From Myxococcales bacterium (lineage in GTDB: Bacteria; Myxococcota_A; Bradymonadia; UBA7976; UBA1532), in the NCBI GenBank assembly GCA_020633465.1, contig JACKDN010000003.1, positions 588,331 through 652,330 of the forward strand: a stretch of 64,000 nt of DNA. The letters are read 5' to 3'. The notes below the pieces were generated by a model that was given only the letters and a program-made list of their open reading frames with translations, searched no databases and had not been told where the DNA came from. The translations under genes and the position numbers were made by a program. This document shows, piece after piece, positions 18,048 through 25,161 of the stretch; position 1 is the first letter of the stretch, and every line of letters starts with the position of its first letter.

Positions 18048-19991
18048 TTGACCCCGTCCCTGACCGGCCGCCACCACTTCCGCCTCGCCTGGCGTCTGTC
18101 CTGGTGGGCCTGGGGGGTGGGGCTGCTGTCGCGGGTGGCGCTGTACGCGCGGCCGACGCCCTACGGCGGCGCGTACGTCCGGCACTGGGACCGGTACTTC
18201 TTCCACAGCGCGTTCTACGGGCTGATGGGCGTCTTCGCGCTGGCGCTGCCCTTCCTGGTCTGGTGGGCCCTGCGCGCCGACCGCCCGGCGCGCCGCGGCG
18301 GCTGGGCCTTCGGCGCGCTGACCGCGCTGCTCGCGGTCTCGGTGGGCGTCGACCACTTCGACCACGAGACCCAGCGCTTCATGGGCCTGCACGCCACGCC
18401 CAGCTTCGTCGCCACCTACGGGCGCATCGGCCAGACCGCCACCATCAGCGACAGCTTCGCGACCGATCAGGGCGGCGCCTGGCTGCCCTTCGTGCTGCTC
18501 GGCCTGCTGATGGGCGCGGTGGTGGCGGGCGCGATCGTCCTGTGGCGCCGCCGCGCTCGCCCGGTCCGGGATCGGCCGCGCTGGCTGCTGGCCGTCGGCG
18601 CCGCCGCGCCGGTGGTGGCCGTGCTCATCGCGGTGTGGACGCCCGGCGGCAAGTTCCGCATGCGCAAGGTGCAGCCCTACCTGATGACGGTGGCCGCCGA
18701 GTGGAGCGCCGATCTCGACGTCGGCCAGCGTCCGGCCGACTACGCCGATCTCGTGGCCGACTACCAGCGCGGCTGGCTGGCGACCAGCGCCGATCCGGCG
18801 TGGCGCTTCCCCGATCCCGCGCGCCCCTTCCTGCGCGTGCCGACCGAGCCCGCCGCGCCGCCGCCCGACGCGCGCTGGAACGTGATCGTCGTGCAGACCG
18901 AGACGCTGCGCGGCTGGGACGTGGGCTTCCTGCACCCCGAGCGCGCCACCCCCTCGGCCACGCCCACGCTCGACCGCATGGCCCGCGAGGGCGCGGCGTG
19001 GCGGCGCTTCTACACCTTCGGCCCGCCCACGGTGACGGGCTTCCTGTCGGGCCACTGCGCGATCACGCCGCACAGCCGCCACAACATCACCACCCGCTAC
19101 ACCTACACCGCCCTCTACTGCCTGCCCCAACTGCTGCGCGACCACGGCTACCGCGCCGAGTACTTCACCGGCAGCGATCCCGACTGGGACGGCCAGGCCG
19201 TCTGGCTGCAGCGCTGGTTCGACGCCTCGCACTTCTACCGCGACGCCGACGAGCGCGACGACGTCGTCTTCGCCCGCGCGGCCGACCGCATCCTCGAGAT
19301 GGGGCGCGCCGGCCCGTTCATGGCGACGGTGGTGTCGATCACCAACCACTACCCGTTCAAGACGCGCGACCCGGCCTACGACGTGGCCGGGCACGACACG
19401 GTGAGCGACCGCATCCTGAACACGGTGCACTACACCGACGCCGTGCTGGGCGACTTCCTCGACCGCCTGCGCGGCGAGCCCTGGTTCGAGCGCACGCTGG
19501 TCGTCGTGTACGGCGATCACGGCTACAACCTGGGCGAGCACGACGGCACGCCCGGGCAGCGCAACGGCTACCGCGAGTCCACGTGGTCGCCGCTGATCAT
19601 CTACGGCGGCCACCCGGCGCTGCGCCCGGGGCTGCACGACGACGTCGCGACGCTGCTCGACGTGGCGCCGACGGTGGCGGGCCTGCTGGGGTTCCGGCAG
19701 CCGGTGCCCTGGCAGGGGTTCGACCTGAGCGCAGGCCCGCGGCCCGAGGCGGCGCTGGTGCACACCAAGAACGACATCACCTTCGCCGAGACGCCCGACT
19801 TCTCGTTCGTGGTCGAGCGCGACACCGGCGCGCCGAAGCTGTTCGCGGCCGGCGACCTGCTGCAGGCGACGCCGATCCAGGCGCAGCACCCCGAGGTGCC
19901 GCCCGCGCTCGAGGCGCAGGCCGCACGCACCGCGCGCCTCGTGGACTACCTGGTCGAGACCGACGCGATCTGGCGCGCGCCCCCGCGCTGA
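18048..19991 (+). CDS. Membrane-anchored sulfatase/LTA-synthase-like phosphotransferase
   Basis: A 647-residue protein with four or five N-terminal membrane helices (to about residue 200) and a periplasmic alkaline-phosphatase-superfamily domain (about 280-600). The start of that domain, NVIVVQTETLRGWDVGF, carries the first metal ligand (TE). PPTVTGFLSGHC holds the likely nucleophile threonine, SITNHYPF and GDHGYNLGEHDG carry further metal ligands. This pattern matches lipoteichoic-acid synthase and OpgB/MdoB relatives, which transfer phosphoglycerol or phosphoethanolamine to envelope glycans. The open frame begins at 17934, overlapping the divergent MMPL gene start. I chose the TTG at 18048 because GGAGG lies at 18033-18037 and the protein there begins just before the first helix. 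Confidence 0.8.
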   Translation: MTPSLTGRHHFRLAWRLSWWAWGVGLLSRVALYARPTPYGGAYVRHWDRYFFHSAFYGLMGVFALALPFLVWWALRADRPARRGGWAFGALTALLAVSVGVDHFDHETQRFMGLHATPSFVATYGRIGQTATISDSFATDQGGAWLPFVLLGLLMGAVVAGAIVLWRRRARPVRDRPRWLLAVGAAAPVVAVLIAVWTPGGKFRMRKVQPYLMTVAAEWSADLDVGQRPADYADLVADYQRGWLATSADPAWRFPDPARPFLRVPTEPAAPPPDARWNVIVVQTETLRGWDVGFLHPERATPSATPTLDRMAREGAAWRRFYTFGPPTVTGFLSGHCAITPHSRHNITTRYTYTALYCLPQLLRDHGYRAEYFTGSDPDWDGQAVWLQRWFDASHFYRDADERDDVVFARAADRILEMGRAGPFMATVVSITNHYPFKTRDPAYDVAGHDTVSDRILNTVHYTDAVLGDFLDRLRGEPWFERTLVVVYGDHGYNLGEHDGTPGQRNGYRESTWSPLIIYGGHPALRPGLHDDVATLLDVAPTVAGLLGFRQPVPWQGFDLSAGPRPEAALVHTKNDITFAETPDFSFVVERDTGAPKLFAAGDLLQATPIQAQHPEVPPALEAQAARTARLVDYLVETDAIWRAPPR

Positions 19992-20034
19992 CTGGGTCGC
20001 GCGCTCAGTTTCGCCTCGACGGCGGACTGCCTGT

Positions 20035-20040
20035 TATGCT
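20035..20040 (+). promoter_or_regulatory. Candidate extended -10 box (TATGCT with upstream TGT)
   Basis: TGTTATGCT at 20032-20040 fits an extended -10 element about 40 bases before the ATG at 20079, in the short gap after the sulfatase stop. No good -35 hexamer is apparent, which is acceptable for extended -10 promoters. Confidence 0.35.
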
Positions 20041-20078
20041 GCGGGCTGCTTCGTCTAGAAGATATGGAGGCTCCGGGC

Positions 20079-23000
20079 ATGGCCACTTGGCGCAACGCGA
20101 TGGTGTTGGCCGCGGCGCTCGCCGCGTTCGGGTGCGACGACGACAAGTCCGTCTCGGGCGGGCAGGGCGGTGACGCCGACGTCGTCGACCGGGGCCCGGG
20201 GGACAACCGACCGGCCGACGGCGCGGTGGGCGGCTCGGACGGCGGCTTGCAGCTGCCCGATCGCGGCGTCGCCGGCGACGCGGGGCCGCAGCCGGGCGAC
20301 GGCGGGCCGCAGCCGGGCGACGGCGGACCGCAGCCGGGCGACGGCGGGCCGCAGCCGGGCGACGGCGGGCCGCAGCCGGGCGACGGCGGGCCCGACCCCG
20401 ACGTCGGCCCTAACCCCGACGACGGCGGCCCGGCCGACGATGGCGGTCCGATCCCCGGCGACGGTGGGCCTGGCGACGACGCCGCGCCGGTGGACGACGG
20501 CGGCCCCAGCCCGGGCGACGGCGGCCCTGACGGCGACGACGGCGGCCCCGGGCCGGACGGCGGCGGCCCGCGCCCCGACGGCGCGGTGCAGCCGGGCGAC
20601 CGGGACGGCGACGGGGTGACCGTCGCCCAGGGCGACTGCGACGACAACGACCCCCTCGTCTTCCCCGGCCAGGCCGAGACCTGCGACGGCGTCGACAACG
20701 ACTGCGACGGCACCACCGATGGCCTGGTGGTGCAGTGCTACGACGGGCCCGACGGCACCCTGGGCCTGGGCGCCTGCCTGCCCGGCGCCAGCACCTGCGT
20801 CGACGGCGCCTTCGGCCCCTGCGAGGGCCAGGCGCTGCCCGCCGACGAGCTGTGCGGCGACGGCGTCGACGACGACTGCGACGGCGTGGCCGACGACGGC
20901 TGCGACGGCGACGGCGACGGCTTCACCATCGACGAGAACGACTGCGACGACGGCGATCCGGCCATCAACCCCGACGCCGCCGAGGTGTGCGACGGGGTCG
21001 ACAACGACTGCGACGGCGTGACCGACGGCATCGAGCGGCCCTGCTACGACGGGCCGGACGGCACGGCGGGCGTGGGCGTCTGCGCGGCCGGCGCCGAGGT
21101 CTGCGAGGCGGGCCTGTTCGGCGACTGCGAGGGCCAGGCGCTGCCCGGCGACGAGGCCTGCGGCAACGAGACGGACGACGACTGCGACGGTCAGGTCGAC
21201 GAGCAGTGCGATCTGGCGGCCTGCCCGGACGTCGACCTCGACGCGCCGGTCGAGGTCAGCGTCGACTGTCTCACCGCCACCGCGCGCGGCTCGGTCACCG
21301 TGTCGGCCATCGTGCGCGATCGCGACGGCAACCCCATCCCCGACGTCGACGTGCAGTTCACCGCCAGCCCGGCGGTGACGCTGCAGCCGCTGGTGCAGCG
21401 CGGCACGCTCTACGGCCGGGTGGCACGCGCGCCCACGCGTCCCGGCACCGTGCGCTTCAGCGTGTCGGTCGGCTGCGCCGACGGCCAGCGGCTGGCGCTG
21501 CGCACGACGCCGACCGTCGAGGTCGTGCCGCCGGCGCCGGTGTCGGACACCGTGCAGATCGGCGGGTGTCAGGGCCTGGACACCAACCTGCGGGTGCGGG
21601 TGTACGACGCCGAGACGGGCGCGCCCCTCGAGAACGCCTTCGTGATGGCCGGCGACGCGCCGCGCTCGGATCTGCAGGTGCGCGGCGTCGACGGCCTGCA
21701 GGGGCTGCCCGGCGACCAGGACAACTGGAAGACCACCCGCGCCGACGGCACGGTGCTGTTGCTGGGGCACGGCGGGACGCTGGCCGGCCCCCAGACGGTC
21801 ACCGCGGGCGCCGAGGGCTACGAGAACGTCACGCTGGTCGGCGTCGACGCCGAGGACGTCGTCATCCCGCTGCGCCGGGTGGCGCCGCCGCGGCCCGCGA
21901 CGGCCAACCTGGGTGGGCGCCTGACGGACTTCGACGACCTGCGCCGCGACGACCAGGCCGACGCCGGGCTGGTGGTCGGCAGCTTCGACCTGCCCTTCCT
22001 GTCGACGCTGGTCATCCCGCGGCTGCTGTCGCGCTTCGACTGCTGGGATCCCGTCACCAGCGGCTTCGCCGGCGGGCTCGTCGGGCCGGTGGCGGTGCCC
22101 GGCAACCTGTACGTGCCGCGGCAGACCGAGAGCGTCTTCGGCATCGGCGTCACCGTCGAGGAGCACCGCTTCCGGCTGAGCAACGTCGAGCAGGGCGTCG
22201 ACAACGTCGTCGCGCTGGCCGGCAAGCTGCCCACCGCCGAGATCGTCGACCTGCTGCTCAACGGCGGCGGCGATCTGAGCCAGATGCTCGAGCTGCTCGA
22301 GCCGCGCGAGCTGGGCGTCCTGCGCGACCTGAACATCGCCGGCGACCGCAACGACCTGCAGATCCCGCTGTCGGCGGGGCTGGCGGCCAACGCGTCGTGC
22401 GCCGCGCGGGACGTGCCCGGCGACGCCGCGCTGGTGTGCGTGGCGGCGGGCGACTGGTCGGGCGGCGACGGCACGGGGCGGCTGTTCCCGATGGGCCTCG
22501 CGACGGTCGGCGCCGACGAGGTGGACAACGCGCGCCCCGGCCCGGCCAACCTGCCGCTGACCACCGTGGCCCCACAGGGCGTGTTCCGCGACGTCGGCTA
22601 CCTGGGCGTGGGCGTGGCGCTGTACCTCGATCCGGATCGCACGCCGGCGGGGCAGGCGGGGGCGGTGAGCGCCGTGCTCGACCGCCGCAGCCTGGGCGCG
22701 GCCGGCGGCCAGCTCGACCTGCGCGGCTTCTTCGACACCTCGTCGCTCACGCGGGACGGGCTGACGTTCAGCTGGGAGCCGGTGGCCACCGCGCAGAGCC
22801 CCGCCGCGGACCTGTGCCGCGTCGAGATCGTTCGCACCGTGCGCACCACCTACAACCCGGGCGCCTGCGCGCCGAACCGCGTCGAGACCTACGAGCTGCC
22901 GGTGTGGAGCGGCTACGTCACGGGCGACCCCGGCACCCTCGCGCTGCCCACGCTGCCCGCCGCCTGGCCGCGCGCCGCGCAGGGCGGCCTGGTCGACACG

Positions 23001-23147
23001 GGCGCGACGCCCGAGGCCGACGGCCTGACGATGCGCTTCACCTGCATGGGCCTGGGCCTGACGCCGGGCTTCGACTTCCGCGCAGCCACCTTCGCCGACC
23101 TCATCGACGGGCTGACCCACATCTCGTCGAACTCGCTGCCCTTCTGA
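20079..23147 (+). CDS. Surface lipoprotein with MopE-type metal-binding motifs and Ig-like/carboxypeptidase-regulatory domains
   Basis: A 1022-residue predicted lipoprotein (lipobox LAAFGC). A very acidic Pro/Gly/Asp linker (about 25-175) is partly built from five QPGDGGP repeats. Next come putative metal-binding motifs of the MopE type (DGVDNDCDGTTDG, GVDDDCDGVADDGC, ETDDDCDGQVDEQC; about 180-385), which are expected to bind Ca2+ or copper. Two beta-sandwich regions follow: an Ig-like domain (about 395-490) and a carboxypeptidase-regulatory-like domain (about 500-600). The rest is unrecognised. GGAGG at 20066-20070 lies eight bases before this ATG and favours it over the ATG at 20064. It is probably a surface-exposed adhesion or matrix protein. 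One base separates it from the PAP2 gene. Confidence 0.82.
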   Translation: MATWRNAMVLAAALAAFGCDDDKSVSGGQGGDADVVDRGPGDNRPADGAVGGSDGGLQLPDRGVAGDAGPQPGDGGPQPGDGGPQPGDGGPQPGDGGPQPGDGGPDPDVGPNPDDGGPADDGGPIPGDGGPGDDAAPVDDGGPSPGDGGPDGDDGGPGPDGGGPRPDGAVQPGDRDGDGVTVAQGDCDDNDPLVFPGQAETCDGVDNDCDGTTDGLVVQCYDGPDGTLGLGACLPGASTCVDGAFGPCEGQALPADELCGDGVDDDCDGVADDGCDGDGDGFTIDENDCDDGDPAINPDAAEVCDGVDNDCDGVTDGIERPCYDGPDGTAGVGVCAAGAEVCEAGLFGDCEGQALPGDEACGNETDDDCDGQVDEQCDLAACPDVDLDAPVEVSVDCLTATARGSVTVSAIVRDRDGNPIPDVDVQFTASPAVTLQPLVQRGTLYGRVARAPTRPGTVRFSVSVGCADGQRLALRTTPTVEVVPPAPVSDTVQIGGCQGLDTNLRVRVYDAETGAPLENAFVMAGDAPRSDLQVRGVDGLQGLPGDQDNWKTTRADGTVLLLGHGGTLAGPQTVTAGAEGYENVTLVGVDAEDVVIPLRRVAPPRPATANLGGRLTDFDDLRRDDQADAGLVVGSFDLPFLSTLVIPRLLSRFDCWDPVTSGFAGGLVGPVAVPGNLYVPRQTESVFGIGVTVEEHRFRLSNVEQGVDNVVALAGKLPTAEIVDLLLNGGGDLSQMLELLEPRELGVLRDLNIAGDRNDLQIPLSAGLAANASCAARDVPGDAALVCVAAGDWSGGDGTGRLFPMGLATVGADEVDNARPGPANLPLTTVAPQGVFRDVGYLGVGVALYLDPDRTPAGQAGAVSAVLDRRSLGAAGGQLDLRGFFDTSSLTRDGLTFSWEPVATAQSPAADLCRVEIVRTVRTTYNPGACAPNRVETYELPVWSGYVTGDPGTLALPTLPAAWPRAAQGGLVDTGATPEADGLTMRFTCMGLGLTPGFDFRAATFADLIDGLTHISSNSLPF
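20286..20390 (+). repeat. Five tandem 21-bp units encoding QPGDGGP
   Basis: Five in-frame copies of a 21-bp unit beginning CCGCAGCCGGGCGACGGC lie in the linker of the lipoprotein gene, with only one or two base differences. Copy-number change by slippage would lengthen or shorten the linker without a frameshift. Confidence 0.9.
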
Positions 23148-23148
23148 G

Positions 23149-23838
23149 GTGGCGGGCGCGGCGCTGCTCGCCCTGGCCGTGCTCGCCGGTCCGCCCGTCG
23201 GCGATCCCTGGATCGACGGCGGGCTGACCCTGGGCGCCGGCGTCGGGTGGGTGGCGCTCGAGCGCAGCCACGACGATCTGGTCGATCCGTCCTGCCCCTG
23301 CGAGGCCGGCGACGTCGCCGCGTGGGAGCGCTTCTCGATCGACGCCGACGTGCCTTCGGCCGAACGCCTTTCGAACCTCGCCCTGGGCGTCAGCCTGGTC
23401 GCGCCCGGGCTGCTGGTGGCGGCCACGTCGCCCGACGACGACTGGGCGGGGGACGCGCTGGTCGTCTACCAGTCCGTGTTCTTCGCGGGCTTCCTGACGC
23501 AGATCTCGAAGACCGCGGTGGCGCGCCCCTTCCCCTACATGCTGCGCGACGACGTCACACCGGGCCAGCAGGCCGACGGCGGCAACTACGCCAGCATGTG
23601 GTCGGGGCACACCGCGGTGCCAATGGCGGCGGCGGTGTCGTTGGGGGTGGTCGTCAGCCACCGGCACCCGGACGCGGCGTGGCGGTGGTGGGTCTGGACG
23701 CTGGGGCCGGCGCTGGCGCTGACGACGGGCGCGCTGCAGGTCGCTGCGGCGAACCACTACCCCAGCGACGTGCTGGTCGGCGCCGCCGTCGGCGCGGGGG
23801 TCGCGGCCCTCGACACGTGGGCGCACGGGTACTGGTAG
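23149..23838 (+). CDS. PAP2-family phosphatase-like membrane protein with altered active site
   Basis: A 229-residue protein related to PAP2 lipid phosphatases, with four or five hydrophobic segments. The three PAP2 motifs can be traced: KTAVARPFPY (K-x6-RP), SMWSGHTA (SGH) and AAANHYPSDV (motif 3). Motif 3 usually reads SR-x5-H-x3-D. Here the histidine and aspartate are kept, but the arginine position is glutamine (ALQVAAANH), so activity may be reduced or changed. It starts at GTG one base after the MopE-motif lipoprotein stop, so the two are coupled. Its stop codon is followed immediately by the first 150-bp repeat element, which may have replaced the original 3' flank. Confidence 0.78.
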   Translation: MAGAALLALAVLAGPPVGDPWIDGGLTLGAGVGWVALERSHDDLVDPSCPCEAGDVAAWERFSIDADVPSAERLSNLALGVSLVAPGLLVAATSPDDDWAGDALVVYQSVFFAGFLTQISKTAVARPFPYMLRDDVTPGQQADGGNYASMWSGHTAVPMAAAVSLGVVVSHRHPDAAWRWWVWTLGPALALTTGALQVAAANHYPSDVLVGAAVGAGVAALDTWAHGYW

Positions 23839-23988
23839 TCGATGGGGTCAGGACGATCGCATTTCGCTTTTTGCAGTCGACCCGATCCGCCGACATGGTT
23901 CCGGCCTGTCGCTCGGATCGCGTACGGGCCCGGAGCGCCGAACAGGCGCGCGCGGGGAAACAGGCAATGTGATCGTCCTGACCCCTAT
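23839..23988 (+). mobile_element. REPIN/MITE-like 150-bp inverted-repeat element, copy 1
   Basis: The left end ATGGGGTCAGGACGATCGCA and right end TGTGATCGTCCTGACCCCTA are near-perfect inverted repeats of about 22 bases. About 105 internal bases separate them, with further partial dyads (CGGATCG, CGGAGCGCCG). A second copy lies in the same orientation at 24684-24831 with nearly identical ends (left 33 bases identical) and a diverged centre. GGGGTCAGG-type palindromes are typical of REP sequences mobilised by RAYT transposases, and no transposase gene is present here. The element begins at the base after the PAP2 stop codon. Confidence 0.75.
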
Positions 23989-24034
23989 GCCCCCGGCGTC
24001 GGCGCCGCGGGTGGCCATCCGCGAGTCGGAGGGC

Positions 24035-24040
24035 TAGAGT
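24035..24040 (+). promoter_or_regulatory. Candidate -10 box (TAGAGT) for a leaderless antitoxin gene
   Basis: TAGAGT ends six bases before the ATG at 24047, and there is no Shine-Dalgarno directly before the start (GGAGGG lies upstream of the box itself). This spacing suits leaderless transcription of the DUF433 gene. Confidence 0.35.
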
Positions 24041-24046
24041 GTCCGC

Positions 24047-24286
24047 ATGGCCATCGACCCGCTCCTCGCGCGCATCACGATCGACCCCGCGACTTGCCAC
24101 GGCAAGCCGTGCGTGCGCGGCCTGCGGTACCCCGTGCAGGATCTGCTCGACCTCCTGGCGGCGGGCATGACGACCCAAGAGATCCTCGACGACTATCCAG
24201 ACCTCGAGGCCGACGACGTGCGGGCGTGTCTGGCCTGGGCTGCCCGCCTGGCGCGGGTCAAGGGCGTCCACGTCTTCGCGGCGTGA
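24047..24286 (+). CDS. DUF433-domain antitoxin
   Basis: A 79-residue protein covering a whole DUF433 domain, including the typical ITIDPATCHGKPCVRG, PVQDLLDLLAAGMTTQEIL and DYPDLEADDVRACLAWA segments. DUF433 proteins are winged-helix or HTH-like and act as the antitoxin and autorepressor with PIN-like DUF5615 toxins. Its stop overlaps the next start by four bases (GTGA), as expected for a toxin-antitoxin operon made in fixed ratio. It lies between two directly repeated REPIN-like elements, so it may travel with them. Length and motifs are intact. Confidence 0.88.
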   Translation: MAIDPLLARITIDPATCHGKPCVRGLRYPVQDLLDLLAAGMTTQEILDDYPDLEADDVRACLAWAARLARVKGVHVFAA

Positions 24287-24636
24287 AGTTCATCGTCGAC
24301 GCCCAACTGCCGCGCCGCCTGGCCTACTTCCTCGTGGAGGCCGGCCACGACGCGATTCACACGCTCGACCTGCCCGAAGCGAACCGGACGTCCGACCAGG
24401 CCGTGACCCGGCGGGCCGACGCGGATGACCGTGTCGTGATCACCAAGGACGCCGACTTCGTCGTCAGCCACACCCGGGATGGGCAGCCGAAGCGGATGTT
24501 GCTCGTGGCGACGGGCAACATCACGAACCGGGATCTGCTGACGCTGTTCGCTCGTCACCTGCCGGCGATCACCGCGCTGCTCGAAGACGTCCCGTTGGTG
24601 CAGATGGAGAGCCAGCAGTTGATCGCGCGCGGCTGA
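24283..24636 (+). CDS. DUF5615 PIN-like toxin
   Basis: A 117-residue PIN-like protein of the DUF5615/Mut7-C type, predicted to be a metal-dependent ribonuclease toxin. Conserved acidic residues fit the fold: the first Asp in FIVDAQLPRRLA, the acidic pair in DLPEANRTSDQ, and TKDADF with its following segment DGQPKRMLLVATGNI. The GTG start is set by overlap with the DUF433 stop. The target RNA is unknown. The gene sits inside a 993-bp segment (23839-24831) bracketed by inverted-repeat elements, which suggests the pair stabilises or hitchhikes on a mobile unit. Confidence 0.85.
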   Translation: MKFIVDAQLPRRLAYFLVEAGHDAIHTLDLPEANRTSDQAVTRRADADDRVVITKDADFVVSHTRDGQPKRMLLVATGNITNRDLLTLFARHLPAITALLEDVPLVQMESQQLIARG

Positions 24637-24683
24637 GGCGGCGCGCCCGAACTCCGCCGCTCGCCGAACGAAGCTAGGACTGA

Positions 24684-24831
24684 TCGATGGGGTCAGGACG
24701 ATCGCATTTCGCTTTTCAGTTGGCCCAATGCGACGACCTGACGCCCGACTGTCGCTTGGACCGCGTAAGCGCCCGGAGCGCCGACCAGGCGCTCGCGGGG
24801 AAACAGGCAATGTGATCGTCCTGACCCCTAT
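24684..24831 (+). mobile_element. REPIN/MITE-like inverted-repeat element, copy 2
   Basis: 148 bases with the same terminal inverted repeats as copy 1 and the same orientation. The first 33 bases are identical (from TCGATGGGG to CGCTTTT) and the last 36 bases are almost identical. The centre differs by many substitutions and small indels but keeps dyad symmetry (GCCCGGAGCGCCGA). The right end lies three bases from the stop codon of the minus-strand antitoxin, which may therefore have lost its downstream toxin partner. Confidence 0.75.
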
Positions 24832-24833
24832 TC

Positions 24834-25061
24834 TCATCTTCGGGGACGCAGGTCCCGTACGACCTCGTCCCAGCTTTGGAACTCACCCTGGCCTGCTCGC
24901 ACCCGTCGGATGCGTCGCTCGATCTCGTCCGCCCAGGCAGCTTCGACATCGACGTCCGGCTCGCCGTCGAGGCTCGCGAGCAGCTCCGCGGCGACAACGG
25001 CGCGCTCATGGATGGGGAGGTTGAGCGCCTCCTCGAGAAGCTTGCGCGTGGGCTCGCTCAT
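24834..25061 (-). CDS. Addiction-module antitoxin component, orphan
   Basis: A 75-residue protein of the putative addiction module component family (unstable antitoxin, RelB/StbD-like short form). MSEPTRKLLEEALNLPIHER is followed by AVVAAELLASLDGEPDVDVE and AAWADEIERRIRRVRAGQGE, ending near EVVRDLRPRR. Its usual partner is a ParE/RelE-like toxin gene directly downstream. Here that position is occupied by the right end of the second repeat element, and no toxin gene is recognised on the minus strand below it. The gene may be a remnant, or may act against an unlinked toxin. A base composition close to the host suggests long residence. Confidence 0.8.
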   Translation of the reverse strand: MSEPTRKLLEEALNLPIHERAVVAAELLASLDGEPDVDVEAAWADEIERRIRRVRAGQGEFQSWDEVVRDLRPRR

Positions 25062-25161
25062 GCCGCCACTCTACCGGCCGATCCGGATTGCGGCAAAGGC
25101 CGGGAGCCGGAGGTCGGCGCCAGGCAGATGGGGGAGGTCGCGGCGCCCGTCGAGCTGCTCC

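Noticed and set aside
20286..20390. A CRISPR array or other spaced repeat
   Set aside because: The repeats are adjacent without spacers, in frame and inside the lipoprotein linker, so they are coding tandem repeats.
23842..24282. An N-terminal extension of the toxin gene upstream of its GTG start
   Set aside because: The open frame passes through the repeat element and the antitoxin gene in another frame and has no similarity. The GTGA overlap and DUF5615 homology start at 24283.
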